Source: Avoscillospira_A sp052117125 (GTDB taxonomy: Bacteria; Bacillota; Clostridia; Oscillospirales; Oscillospiraceae). From it: a stretch of DNA of 64,000 nt. The stretch lies in assembly GCF_052117125.1 (NCBI RefSeq), contig NZ_JBQKJT010000007.1, forward strand, positions 62,001 to 126,000, written 5' to 3'. Every line of letters starts with the position of its first letter. The first letter of the stretch is position 1. The position numbers and the translations under genes are program-made. The notes beneath the pieces were generated by a model that saw only the letters and a program-made list of their open reading frames with translations, was not told the DNA's origin and did no database searches. Positions 32,825 to 41,591 of this stretch are shown here, piece after piece.

Positions 32825-33190
32825 TTATGGCGGTTCCTTAATGGTCTTGTCCAGGCGCCATTGGGGAGCGGCGCCGTCTTCGCCCCAATATTCATCCATA
32901 GCGGCAATTCGGCCATCTTTCAGCTGCATAAAGCAAACAACATGATGAGATTCCGCAGGCTCCATAGAATAAATACGGGTTACAGAAATCAAGAGATTGT
33001 CCAGCTGTTCGATGCGTTCCAATTCTGCATACCACGTTCCGGGATACTCGCAGTTAGCACGGAGAAATTCTTCCACCGTGAATTGCTCATTGGTGTTATG
33101 CCATCGGATGATGGCATCTATATGGAAAAAAGTGCGCATACGGGCAGCATCCTGGGTGGCAGTTGCTGCCCAATACTGTTGGATATCCAT
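32825..33190 (-). CDS. NTF2-like (SnoaL-type) small protein
   Basis: 121 residues with the cone-shaped NTF2 pattern: N-terminal helices (IQQYWAATATQDAARMRTFF), DAIIRWHNTNEQFTVEEFL, then beta strands ending VCFMQLKDGRIAAMDEYWGEDG. Proteins of this fold are enzymes or small-ligand binders; none of the known activities is evident. ATG at 33190, no strong ribosome site. It stands between the GNAT and uracil-DNA glycosylase genes on the same strand. Confidence 0.72.
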   Translation of the reverse strand: MDIQQYWAATATQDAARMRTFFHIDAIIRWHNTNEQFTVEEFLRANCEYPGTWYAELERIEQLDNLLISVTRIYSMEPAESHHVVCFMQLKDGRIAAMDEYWGEDGAAPQWRLDKTIKEPP

Positions 33191-33250
33191 AATTTATACC
33201 TTTATACCTATACCTGGCTATATGGATTGGGCTGTTTGCCAGGTTTCTTT

Positions 33251-33829
33251 TTACAGTGTCATAGTGTCGTAGAAATCGGGACAGACTTCCCGAATTTTGG
33301 CTTGTAGACCCTTCAAATCCCGGAACGTGTCGGGCCGCTTGGTCACATCCCGCAGCAGGGCGGAGGGATGGTACAGAGCCATCATCCAGATACCGCCCTT
33401 TTGGAACCATTTTCCATGGTCCCGCGTAATGCGAAGCTGCTCATCAATGAGACGTGTGGCGGCAATTCGCCCCAGGCAGACCAGAATACGCGGTTTCAGC
33501 AGCAGCGTTTGCTTCCGTAAATAACCGATACAGGCCTGCTGCTCCGTCTCCAATGGATCGCGGTTTCGAGGCGGACGGCATTTGACAATATTGGTAATGT
33601 AACAGTTGCGGCGGCTGAGATCAATAATGGAGAGCATATCATCCAGGAGCTTTCCCGCCGGACCTACAAAAGGCTCGCCCTGTAAATCCTCCTGCTGGCC
33701 GGGGCCTTCTCCCACAAACAAAATCGGCGTCTCCTCCGGCCCTACGCCGAAGACCACATGGTTCCGGGTTTCACTGAGGTTACACTGGCGGCAATTCAGA
33801 CACGTCTGCCGCAGCTGGTCCATGGTCAT
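33251..33829 (-). CDS. Family 4 uracil-DNA glycosylase (Fe-S)
   Basis: Excises uracil from DNA. 192 residues. Four Cys ligands for an iron-sulfur cluster (CxxC in CLNCRQC at the N-terminus; others in VKCRPP and ACIGYL), active block GEGPGQQEDLQGEPFVGPAG (about 42-61) and ALYHPSALLR near residue 155. Family 4 usually reads GEAPG and FVGRAG; here Ala is Gly and Arg is Pro, modest changes. ATG at 33829 has GGGAG; GTG 33835 and ATG 33823 are alternatives. It follows the carboxypeptidase closely, and may be co-transcribed with it. Confidence 0.92.
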   Translation of the reverse strand: MTMDQLRQTCLNCRQCNLSETRNHVVFGVGPEETPILFVGEGPGQQEDLQGEPFVGPAGKLLDDMLSIIDLSRRNCYITNIVKCRPPRNRDPLETEQQACIGYLRKQTLLLKPRILVCLGRIAATRLIDEQLRITRDHGKWFQKGGIWMMALYHPSALLRDVTKRPDTFRDLKGLQAKIREVCPDFYDTMTL

Positions 33830-33835
33830 TCTCAC

Positions 33836-35296
33836 TCACTCCCAACGGTTGTCTCGATTTCCCGGGAACTCAATGATTTCCTGCTGGCGGCGGCGTCTGG
33901 CCATCTGCTGGCGGCGACGTTTACGGTGTCTGGCCCGCTGGATATTATTGATGATCAGGTACAGGATAAAGAGCAGGACTACACCGCCGATGACCGACAA
34001 GAGCGGATGTTCTGTCAAAAAATTACTGGTTTTACTGACTTGCGCGGCCAGTTCCGAACGGGGCGTATCGGTGATGGCAACCAGATTGGCCGTACCCAGT
34101 TCCCGTCCCTGATAGCTGACGGTCATGGTGCCCAGCTTCTGTCCCTTGGTGATGGGGGCCTCTACACCGTTGGGACTATCCAGATACAGCCTCTTCTCCA
34201 GCTGTGTCACATCATAGTCCTTTGGCATCACAGCGGTGATGGTTTGATCGGCAGCCAGAACTGCGGCATCGACTCCGGCGGAGTGAAACACGGGAATCTC
34301 CGTGACCGGTGTAGCCTCTTGTATCGTGTCAAAGGAGAAGTTTTCAAAGCCGTATTCAAAAAGTGCTTTTGTCTCGGTGAAATTTTCATTGATGATGGAG
34401 CCATCCTCTGCGGTCACGTCTTCGGCGCCGCAGACCACCGACAGAAGATGCAGGTCCGAGTCAGGACGCTGGGCGGTGGAGATCAGACAGCGGCCGGCAG
34501 GGGTGGTGAAGCCGGTTTTGATACCCGAGGCATACTCATAGTAATATTGAGTGCCGGGCGTCTCCAAAAGATTGGTGGTGAACAATTCCCGCTCCTCAGA
34601 GAGGTTGGTTGCCGGTACCGTGTGGGTCACTGTGGAGGTGATGGTCAGAAATGTCTGACTTTTCATGGCCTCCCGCACAATGATGCTCAGGTCTCGGGCG
34701 GTGGTGTAGTGGTTTTCATCGTGGAGACCGTGAGGATTGGCAAAATGGGTGCCCGTGCAGCCCAGAGCCTTGGCCTCTTCGTTCATCATGTCCACAAAGG
34801 CATCTACGGAGCCGGCGATATATTCGGCGGCCACATTGCAAGCCTCATTGGCCGAGGAAAGCATAATGCAGTACAATAATTCCTCTACCGTCAGCTGCTC
34901 ACCGACTTTCAGACCGGCGGTGCTGCCGGCGGCGTCCAAATTTTGCAAAGCCGTTTCCGATACGGTGACCGTATCGGTGAGAGTGCCGTGCTCCAGCGTC
35001 AGCAAACAGGTCATGACTTTGGTCAAACTGGCGGGATACACTTGCTGGTCTGCGTTCTGTTCCACCAGTGCCTGACCGCTGCTCAATTCCAGCAGCAGGG
35101 CGGCTTTGGCTTTGACGGTATGGGAAGGTACACCGGTATTGACGACGGTGGTACCTGCTGTAGTATCTGCGGTAGCAACAGAGGCGGTGGCTTCCGTCTC
35201 TGTTGTGGTGCCGTCATTGGTGGCGGAAACAGGATACATGCAGGAGCACGCGATCAGAACACTCAGAAACAGGGAAAGAATTTTTTTCTTTTTCAT
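33836..35296 (-). CDS. D-alanyl-D-alanine carboxypeptidase (PBP5/DacF type)
   Basis: Trims the terminal D-Ala of peptidoglycan stems. 486 residues: signal peptide (about 1-26), Thr/Ala-rich low-complexity stretch (about 27-58), S11 penicillin-binding domain with SLTK (about 90), SSANE (about 147), KTGFT (about 259), a PBP5-C domain, then a C-terminal membrane helix (about 432-452, LLSVIGGVVLLFILYLIIN) and a very basic tail (RARHRKRRRQQMARRRRQQ). The hydrophobic helix replaces the amphipathic anchor of PBP5. ATG at 35296 with GGAG. Distinct dacB/dacF calls are not separable here. Confidence 0.94.
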   Translation of the reverse strand: MKKKKILSLFLSVLIACSCMYPVSATNDGTTTETEATASVATADTTAGTTVVNTGVPSHTVKAKAALLLELSSGQALVEQNADQQVYPASLTKVMTCLLTLEHGTLTDTVTVSETALQNLDAAGSTAGLKVGEQLTVEELLYCIMLSSANEACNVAAEYIAGSVDAFVDMMNEEAKALGCTGTHFANPHGLHDENHYTTARDLSIIVREAMKSQTFLTITSTVTHTVPATNLSEERELFTTNLLETPGTQYYYEYASGIKTGFTTPAGRCLISTAQRPDSDLHLLSVVCGAEDVTAEDGSIINENFTETKALFEYGFENFSFDTIQEATPVTEIPVFHSAGVDAAVLAADQTITAVMPKDYDVTQLEKRLYLDSPNGVEAPITKGQKLGTMTVSYQGRELGTANLVAITDTPRSELAAQVSKTSNFLTEHPLLSVIGGVVLLFILYLIINNIQRARHRKRRRQQMARRRRQQEIIEFPGNRDNRWE

Positions 35297-35326
35297 GATT
35301 CACTCCATAAAAAACAGGTGGGGACA

Positions 35327-35356
35327 TTGCGTACAAGCCGAAAACTGTGCTATAAT
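35327..35356 (+). promoter_or_regulatory. Candidate promoter for the comEA-like gene
   Basis: TTGCGT, 18-base spacer, TATAAT (35351-35356), interleaved with the divergent carboxypeptidase promoter. Confidence 0.5.
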
Positions 35357-35368
35357 CCAATAGAAATG

Positions 35369-35396
35369 ATTATACCAAATTTTTTGATGATGTCAA
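35369..35396 (-). promoter_or_regulatory. Promoter of the D-Ala-D-Ala carboxypeptidase gene
   Basis: Minus strand: TTGACA, 16-base spacer, TATAAT, near consensus. It faces away from the plus-strand promoter, whose -10 is 12 bases away. Confidence 0.68.
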
Positions 35397-35411
35397 TGTG
35401 GGGGGATTGCC

Positions 35412-35825
35412 GTGCGTCCGTGGAAACCGGAATACTGGATTCTGGCGCTGTTGCTGGCAGGCGGATTGTTCACCAGCGGATATTTTGTAGGACGGACCAC
35501 AGCTACGCCCGATGGTACGGCGGCGGTCATTGTCCAGACCCAACCCCAGCCGGAAGCGGAACAGTTGGAGGAGACCACGGAGCTGCCGGAGCAGGAGACC
35601 CCTGTGGAAGAAGCGGAACCGTCTACCAGAGGGCCGGTGAATCTCAACACAGCTACGCTGGAGGAACTTATGGAATTGCCGGGCATTGGAGAGACATTGG
35701 CCCAGCGGATTCTCGATTACCGGGAGAGCAACGGCCCCTTCGCTCTGCCGGAGGACTTGATGGAGGTCAGCGGCATCGGAGAAAAGAAGCTGGAGGCGCT
35801 GGACGGCCTCATCTGTGTGAAATAG
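35412..35825 (+). CDS. ComEA-like helix-hairpin-helix DNA-binding protein
   Basis: 137 residues: one N-terminal membrane helix (about 8-26), an acidic Pro/Glu/Gln linker (about 40-72), and a helix-hairpin-helix DNA-binding domain (VNLNTATLEELMELPGIGETLAQRILDYRE, ending SGIGEKKLEALDG; about 77-137). This is the layout of the competence DNA receptor ComEA. GTG start at 35412. No comEC or other competence genes are nearby, so transformation ability is not implied. The stop is 13 bases before the response regulator. Confidence 0.88.
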   Translation: MRPWKPEYWILALLLAGGLFTSGYFVGRTTATPDGTAAVIVQTQPQPEAEQLEETTELPEQETPVEEAEPSTRGPVNLNTATLEELMELPGIGETLAQRILDYRESNGPFALPEDLMEVSGIGEKKLEALDGLICVK

Positions 35826-35838
35826 GAGCAAGGATGCA

Positions 35839-36519
35839 ATGAAAATATTGGTAGTGGACGACGAGCAGTTGCTGGTCAAGGGAATCAAGTTTAATTTGGA
35901 AAACGACGGTTATGAAGTAGTTACCGCCTATGACGGCGAAGAGGCCGTGAAAATTGCCCGGGAGCAGTCTGTGGATTTAATTATACTTGATTTGATGATG
36001 CCCAGACTGGACGGACTGGGAGCTTGTCAGAAAATCCGGGAGTTTTCCAACGTGCCTATCATCATGCTGACGGCCAAGGCCGACGATATGGATAAGCTGA
36101 TGGGCTTTGAACAGGGCGCCGATGACTATTTGACGAAACCGTTCAACATTCTGGAGTTGAAGGCACGGGTCCGCGCGCTGCTGCGGCGGGCCGGTCCCCA
36201 GCAGGTGGAGCAGCGTCCCAATCGGCTGACTCATGGGCATATTACAGTGGACGTCGACGGCCGCAATGCGTATAAGGGTGATGTGCTGGTGGACTTGACC
36301 GCCAAGGAGTTCGACCTGATTGAGCTGCTCATGCGAAATCCCAATCGGGTTTACTCCCGGGAATCCCTTCTGGATACCATCTGGGGATATGAGTACCGCA
36401 GCGATATCCGCACAGTGGACGTCCATATCCGACGCCTGAGAGAAAAATTGGAAAACAATCCGGCTTCGCCGGAATATATCCTGACCAAATGGGGAGTGGG
36501 CTACTATTTCAAAGCTTAA
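35839..36519 (+). CDS. OmpR/PhoB-family response regulator
   Basis: DNA-binding partner of the kinase that follows. 226 residues: receiver domain (about 1-118) with phospho-acceptor Asp in IILDLMMPRLDG (about 53), Lys in LTKPFN (about 102), and a winged-helix output domain (about 130-226) with TAKEFDLIELLMRNPNRVYSRESLL and DIRTVDVHIRRLREKLE. The layout of receiver, kinase and GerMN lipoprotein resembles MtrA-MtrB-LpqB. ATG at 35839. Confidence 0.95.
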   Translation: MKILVVDDEQLLVKGIKFNLENDGYEVVTAYDGEEAVKIAREQSVDLIILDLMMPRLDGLGACQKIREFSNVPIIMLTAKADDMDKLMGFEQGADDYLTKPFNILELKARVRALLRRAGPQQVEQRPNRLTHGHITVDVDGRNAYKGDVLVDLTAKEFDLIELLMRNPNRVYSRESLLDTIWGYEYRSDIRTVDVHIRRLREKLENNPASPEYILTKWGVGYYFKA

Positions 36520-36574
36520 ACGACGGCTGCTGCTTCTGCGCAGCAGCTCGCAGATCCGCTATGCCCTGACATAC

Positions 36575-37942
36575 GTGCTGATTACAGCTGTGGTGCTGGT
36601 GTTTCTCAACGTCTATTCTGCCAGCACCACCCGGGACATGATGTTCCGCAGCAAAGAGGTATCTCTCCAGGGTAAGGTGCAGCTGGTGGTATCGTCGCTG
36701 GCCGGTTTGGAGCGGCTCAGTGGTGACAATGTGGCTCAGGTTATTGCGCTACTGGGTGATCTGGACGCCAACCGGGTTACGGTGACCGACGCCACCGGCA
36801 AAGCGGTGTACGACTCGCTGACCAAGGACAATGCCACGGGCCGCATGATTCTCTTTTCCGAGGTGGTGACGGCGTTACAGGGTAACGTGGTGTTTTATTG
36901 CATCTATGACGGCGCAGCGTTGGAAAGCCGGGCCTGTATGCCCATCTACAATGGCAGCGATCAGCTGATCGGCTCAGTTTATCTCATGGAGTACGATACG
37001 GATTTGGGCGCTGTCATCGCGGCGCTGGAACTGAACCTCGTGCGGATTTCCCTGGTGCTGGGGTCGGCAATCGTGCTGTTTTCCATTCTGTTTGCCCTGA
37101 TTTTCTCCCGGCGAATGCGGCTGATTTTGGATTCCATCCAGCTGCTGCGGGAAGGGGAATACACCCACCGGATTGCCCTGTGGGGCCACGATGAAGTGGG
37201 CGTATTGGCCGAAGAGTTCAATAAGCTGACGGAACGTCTGCGGACCTCTGAGGCTACCCGCCAGCAATTTGTCTCCGACGCTTCCCACGAGTTGAAAACG
37301 CCGTTGGCATCGATCAAACTCCTGTCGGATTCGATTCTGCAAAACGAGATGGACATGGATACGGTGCGGGAATTTGTAGGTGATATCGGCAATGAGGCCG
37401 ACCGCCTGACCCGGATTGCGCAGAAACTCCTGGAACTGAATCGACTGGAGGATGCGCCAAAAGAGGACTTTATGGTTATGGAACCGGGGCCGGTGGTGGA
37501 GAAAGCGGTACGGCTTCTGACCCCCCTGGCGCAGCTGCGGCAAATTCGGCTGGAAACGAAACTGGACCCGGGGTGCACAGTGGTTACTCGGGGAGACGAT
37601 ATCTATCAGATGGCATTCAATCTGGTGGAAAACGCCATTAAATACAACGTGGACGGCGGATATTTGGGCGTGTTTCTACAGCGGGAAGGAGAGGATGTGG
37701 TACTGGTTGTGGAGGATGGCGGCATCGGCATCCCAGAGGAATCGCTGCCCTATGTGTTTGACCGGTTCTATCGGGTGGATAAGGCCCGCTCCCGTCAGGC
37801 TGGCGGCAGTGGACTGGGACTGTCTATCGTCCATGATCTGGTGGAACGAAACTATGGTACCGTGACGGTAGAGCGGAGGGAAGAAGGCGGTACGCGATTC
37901 ACGCTGACATTTCCGTTTTTTGGTATGGAGGAAGAGACATGA
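36575..37942 (+). CDS. Sensor histidine kinase
   Basis: 455 residues from GTG 36575. One N-terminal membrane helix, a short extracytoplasmic sensor (about 20-145), a second helix (about 155-178), HAMP (RRMRLILDSIQLLREGEYTHRI), HisKA with SHELKTPLASIKLL (phospho-His about 237), and HATPase with N box LVENAIKYNVDG, G1 EDGGIGIP and G2 GGSGLGLSIV. With this start the first helix would be too short; the frame is open further upstream and KLKRRLLLLRSSSQIRYALTY fits the normal basic N-terminus plus helix, but the only in-frame candidates there are ATT at 36506 or CTG codons. So the true start may be non-canonical. Confidence 0.93.
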   Translation: MLITAVVLVFLNVYSASTTRDMMFRSKEVSLQGKVQLVVSSLAGLERLSGDNVAQVIALLGDLDANRVTVTDATGKAVYDSLTKDNATGRMILFSEVVTALQGNVVFYCIYDGAALESRACMPIYNGSDQLIGSVYLMEYDTDLGAVIAALELNLVRISLVLGSAIVLFSILFALIFSRRMRLILDSIQLLREGEYTHRIALWGHDEVGVLAEEFNKLTERLRTSEATRQQFVSDASHELKTPLASIKLLSDSILQNEMDMDTVREFVGDIGNEADRLTRIAQKLLELNRLEDAPKEDFMVMEPGPVVEKAVRLLTPLAQLRQIRLETKLDPGCTVVTRGDDIYQMAFNLVENAIKYNVDGGYLGVFLQREGEDVVLVVEDGGIGIPEESLPYVFDRFYRVDKARSRQAGGSGLGLSIVHDLVERNYGTVTVERREEGGTRFTLTFPFFGMEEET

Positions 37943-39267
37943 AACGGGTAATCCTGTGGATGTTGCTGGTGTGTGGCGGTTTGCTGACGGCTTGCTCCAA
38001 TGACCCAATCGATCCGGGAACTTGGGACCTCTCCTGCTATTACCTCCAGTCGGAGCGCTCCTTTGGACAGAATGAGGGCGTTCTGGGCAGTGAAATCCGG
38101 TCACTGTCCCAACCGTTGGGAGACTGGAAAGAGATTCTCAACGGATATCTGGCCGGGCCGGACCGGGCAGACCTGGTTTCTCCGTTCCCAGAGGGACTGC
38201 AATGCGTAGAAATTTCTCTGGATGATGGTGTCCTGACGATGGTACTCAACGAGCCGTGGGATCAGCTGGGGGGCATGTCGGAGACATTGGCTGCCGCCTG
38301 TCTGACCCGGACGGCCATGCAGCTGCCGGAGCTCAAGGGGGTCTGTCTGGAGACGGCATCAGACGCCGCCATCGGAGAAAGTGCGGCGGTGCTGACTGGA
38401 CAGGAGTTTCTCTATCTCGACAGCAGTACAGTCAATACAGCCACAACGGTGCGGCTCTACTTTGCGGATGCCAACGGCCGCTATCTGGTCTCGGCGGAAC
38501 GGGAGGAAATCTTCGCGTCAGCGGGGGAGATTCCGACCTATGTGGTACAGCAGCTGTTGGCCGGCCCTGCGGAGGCGGGGCAGGTGGCCACGATGCCGGA
38601 GGGTACGGTTCTGCGCAAGCTCTCTGTGGAGGATGGCTGCTGCACCGTGGATTTGTCGGCTGAATTTTTATACAATAAGCCCACGGCGGGTTTGATGGAA
38701 CGGATGACCGTATTATCTCTGGTCAATTCGCTGACGGAGCTGGATACCATCCGCACGGTGCGGATACTGGTGGAAGGGGAGCCTGTGGGATTGTACTACA
38801 CCATGGATCTGGATCGAGAGCTGGTCCGGGACGAAACGGCTATGGACGTGGTACGTCAGGGCTTGAATGAGACGGACGCGACCCTCTATGTCTGGGGCGG
38901 CAGCGATATTTTGCTGTCGCCGGTACCGGTATCGGTGCGGCAGCTGGCCCAGATTCCCATAGAACAGACGCTTTTGGAGAAATTGACTGCATTTTCCGAT
39001 CGAAACGGTCTGAAAAACTCGCTGCCGTCTGGGACAACCCTCCAATGGGTCGATGTGCGCGACGGATTTTGTCAGGCGGATTTTTCCAGTGCACTGTTAA
39101 ATTGCGCAGGGGATGGCACGGCGGAACGAATGGCCATTCGTTCCATTGTGGAAACGCTGCTGTCTCTGGACCCGGTACGGCAGGTGAAGATCACGGTCAA
39201 CGGAGAAAGCGCCGGTTTTTCCGTCTATAGCTTAAACCGGCTTTACACGGCGGACAATCTGCCATAA
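37939..39267 (+). CDS. GerMN-domain lipoprotein (LpqB-like partner)
   Basis: 442 residues. Lipoprotein signal ends at LTAC (Cys about 19). Several GerMN-type repeats follow: one around RSLSQPLGDWKEILNGYLAGP, another with YVVQQLLAGPAEAGQVATMPEG (about 220), and a third near IEQTLLEKLTAFSDRNGLKNSLPSG (about 345). GerMN occurs in GerM and in LpqB, which sits beside MtrAB and affects the kinase. It overlaps the kinase stop (ATGA), so it is co-translated. Likely an extracytoplasmic sensor accessory. Confidence 0.85.
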   Translation: MKRVILWMLLVCGGLLTACSNDPIDPGTWDLSCYYLQSERSFGQNEGVLGSEIRSLSQPLGDWKEILNGYLAGPDRADLVSPFPEGLQCVEISLDDGVLTMVLNEPWDQLGGMSETLAAACLTRTAMQLPELKGVCLETASDAAIGESAAVLTGQEFLYLDSSTVNTATTVRLYFADANGRYLVSAEREEIFASAGEIPTYVVQQLLAGPAEAGQVATMPEGTVLRKLSVEDGCCTVDLSAEFLYNKPTAGLMERMTVLSLVNSLTELDTIRTVRILVEGEPVGLYYTMDLDRELVRDETAMDVVRQGLNETDATLYVWGGSDILLSPVPVSVRQLAQIPIEQTLLEKLTAFSDRNGLKNSLPSGTTLQWVDVRDGFCQADFSSALLNCAGDGTAERMAIRSIVETLLSLDPVRQVKITVNGESAGFSVYSLNRLYTADNLP

Positions 39268-39331
39268 GGGGCGGATATGGAATGGACTGGAAAAACAGCG
39301 CAGTTCTTTTAGTGAAATCAATCAAAAAAGA

Positions 39332-39360
39332 TTGACAATTTTTCATATATTCGCTATCAT
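39332..39360 (+). promoter_or_regulatory. Promoter of the HPr-like gene
   Basis: TTGACA, 17-base spacer, TATCAT, followed by CATAC/GTATG inverted arms near the likely start of transcription. Confidence 0.7.
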
Positions 39361-39413
39361 ACAAATAGCTGGTATGCGAGACACACGCCAAACTTTGAGG
39401 GAGTGACACCAAA

Positions 39414-39674
39414 ATGTACATGCAGCAGTCTATCGTAAAATGTGAATCCGGTCTGCACAACAAGCAGGCGACCTATTTCATCCAGAAGGCTAACGAGTTC
39501 AAGTCCAGCATCTGGGTTGAGGTGGAGGAACGCCGTATCAACGCCAAGAGCCTGTTGGGTGTTCTTTCCATGGGGATTACCAAGGGCACCCGCGTGAATC
39601 TGATTGCCGAGGGCCCCGATGAGCAGGAGGCTGTTACTGCCCTCTCTGAGATGCTCGTGAAGGAAATTTTCTGA
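39414..39674 (+). CDS. HPr-family phosphocarrier-like protein with altered active site
   Basis: 86 residues, the HPr fold throughout. The active-site His is kept in GLHNKQATYF (about 15), but the usual R-P after it is K-Q; the regulatory Ser region is kept as KSLLGVLSMGI (about 44-54). The paralogue Crh lacks the His instead. This could be a phosphocarrier of low PTS activity, or a regulatory partner of CcpA/HPr kinase. No ptsI nearby. ATG at 39414 after GAGGGAG; ATG 39420 is an alternative. Strong promoter and terminator enclose it as a single gene. Confidence 0.85.
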   Translation: MYMQQSIVKCESGLHNKQATYFIQKANEFKSSIWVEVEERRINAKSLLGVLSMGITKGTRVNLIAEGPDEQEAVTALSEMLVKEIF

Positions 39675-39688
39675 TTCACATCGTCGGA

Positions 39689-39745
39689 TGGCTGTCTCGA
39701 TGACCGCGTGATCGCTCCGCGGCGCGAGACAGCCATTTTCATTTT
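39689..39745 (+). terminator. Terminator after the HPr-like gene
   Basis: 12-base perfect arms ATGGCTGTCTCG/CGAGACAGCCAT around a GC-rich loop, followed by a mixed T tract before uvrC. Confidence 0.75.
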
Positions 39746-39761
39746 ACGGTTTGGAGGGACT

Positions 39762-41591
39762 ATGACCAAGGAAGAATTGCGGGACAAAGCACTGTCGCTG
39801 CCCTATGAACCGGGCGTCTATCTCATGTCCGACCGGCAGGGTCAGATCATCTATGTGGGCAAGGCCAAGCGGCTGAAAAATCGTGTCTCCCAGTATTTTC
39901 AGGATTCCGCGTCCCACACGCCCAAAACGCGGCTGATGGTGTCGCATATTCACTCCTTTGAGACCATTGTGGCCCGGTCGGAGTTTGAGGCTCTGGTGCT
40001 GGAGTGTTCCCTCATCAAACGGCACATGCCCAAGTACAACATCCTTTTGAAGGATGACAAGGGGTATCCATATATTCGCATTGACTTGCGGGAGCCGTAC
40101 CCAACCATGAAAATTGTCAGCCGGGTGGAGAACGACGGAGCCGAATATTTTGGCCCCTTCGGCGGTCGTGGCGTGACCCAAAGCGTGCTGGACACCATCC
40201 GTCTTACCTGGAAGCTACCGGGCTGTCACAAGCAGTTCCCGCGGGATATTGGTAAGGACCGGCCGTGTCTCAACTTTCATATGAACGTCTGCGATGGATG
40301 GTGCCAGCCCCGGCAGACCGGGGAGCAATACCGGGCCGCCATGGATCAGGTGGTCAAGACGCTGCGGGGACAATATCAGGATGTGGCGGCAGATATCCGG
40401 GAGAAAATGCTGGCCGCTTCCGACAGCCTGCAATTTGAGCAGGCGGCAGCCCTGCGAGATCGGCTGCGCTCTCTGGAAGCGTTGAGCCAGAAACAGCTGG
40501 TGACGGCAGGCACCATGGCCCATACCGACGTGGTGGGCTTCTATCAGAGTGAGGCCAAGGCTTGCTTTGCCGTGCTGCACTATGTAGGCGGCAGCCTGTT
40601 GGATAAAGACTATCAGATCTTGCCGCCGGCTGACAGTCCTGAAGAGGCGGTATCCAGCCTGGTCAAACAGTATTATCTTTCCCGACAGGGCATCGTCAAA
40701 GAAATTTTACTGCCCTTTGCCATGGAAGACGCGGAGTTATTTGAACAGCTGTTGCGGGAAGAGTTTGGCCGTCGAGTCCATCTGCGGGTGCCGCAGCGGG
40801 GAGACAACGTCCGGCTGGTGGAATTGGCCAACAAAAACGCCAGGGAGGAAGCTGAACGGGTGACATCCCGGGAGGAACGGGTCCAGGGCGCGCTGGGTAT
40901 GCTTTGCTCCATGCTGAACATGGACAAGTTGGAGCGCATTGAAGCCTACGATATCTCCAACCTGGCTGGATCGGACATTGTGGCTTCCATGACGGTATTT
41001 CAGGACGGCAAACCGCTGAAAAGGGATTATAAGCATTTCAAGTTGCAGGAACTGGATGACCAGAATGATTATGAATCCATGCGGCAGATTATCGAGCGCC
41101 GGTTTCGCCGTCTGCTCCAAGGCGATGAGGGATTTTCCGAAAAGCCGGACGCTTTGTTTATTGACGGCGGTGCAGTCCATGCCGGTGTGGTGGAACGGCA
41201 GCTGGCCGACATGGGCTTGAGGATTCCAGTCTTCGGCATGGTCAAGGACAATCGCCATCGGACCCGCGCATTAACCCGGTCCGACGGCAGCGAAATCGGC
41301 ATTGCCGGGCAGCCGCCGGTGTTTGCGCTGGTGGGCCGCATCCAGGAGGAGACCCACCGATTTGCCATCACCTACAACCAGACGCTCCGCAGCCGCCGCA
41401 TGCGGGGTTCGGAGTTGGACGCTATCGAGGGCATCGGACCCAAACGGCGGGAGCAGCTGCTGCGACGATTCAAATCCATGAAGCGTATCCGGGAAGCCAC
41501 TCGGGAACAGCTGCTAGAGGTGCTGCCCCAGGGGGCGGCAGAGGCGGTCTATGCCCATTACCATCCCCATACAGAGGAGGAAACACCATGA
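39762..41591 (+). CDS. uvrC: Excinuclease ABC subunit C
   Basis: Makes the dual incisions in nucleotide-excision repair. 609 residues: GIY-YIG nuclease (about 14-92, PGVYLMSDRQGQIIYVGKAK), UVR motif (about 202-237), UvrC RNase H-like domain (about 380-535, with EAYDISNLAGSDIVASM and LFIDGGAVHAG), tandem HhH at the end. ATG at 39762 has GGAGG; the longer open frame is not supported. It overlaps rsmD by ATGA, so uvrC-rsmD-coaD form one coupled operon. Confidence 0.97.
   Translation: MTKEELRDKALSLPYEPGVYLMSDRQGQIIYVGKAKRLKNRVSQYFQDSASHTPKTRLMVSHIHSFETIVARSEFEALVLECSLIKRHMPKYNILLKDDKGYPYIRIDLREPYPTMKIVSRVENDGAEYFGPFGGRGVTQSVLDTIRLTWKLPGCHKQFPRDIGKDRPCLNFHMNVCDGWCQPRQTGEQYRAAMDQVVKTLRGQYQDVAADIREKMLAASDSLQFEQAAALRDRLRSLEALSQKQLVTAGTMAHTDVVGFYQSEAKACFAVLHYVGGSLLDKDYQILPPADSPEEAVSSLVKQYYLSRQGIVKEILLPFAMEDAELFEQLLREEFGRRVHLRVPQRGDNVRLVELANKNAREEAERVTSREERVQGALGMLCSMLNMDKLERIEAYDISNLAGSDIVASMTVFQDGKPLKRDYKHFKLQELDDQNDYESMRQIIERRFRRLLQGDEGFSEKPDALFIDGGAVHAGVVERQLADMGLRIPVFGMVKDNRHRTRALTRSDGSEIGIAGQPPVFALVGRIQEETHRFAITYNQTLRSRRMRGSELDAIEGIGPKRREQLLRRFKSMKRIREATREQLLEVLPQGAAEAVYAHYHPHTEEETP

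Noticed and set aside
35412..35825. Evidence for natural competence
   Set aside because: A ComEA-like protein alone, without comEC, comGA or dprA in the window, does not support it.
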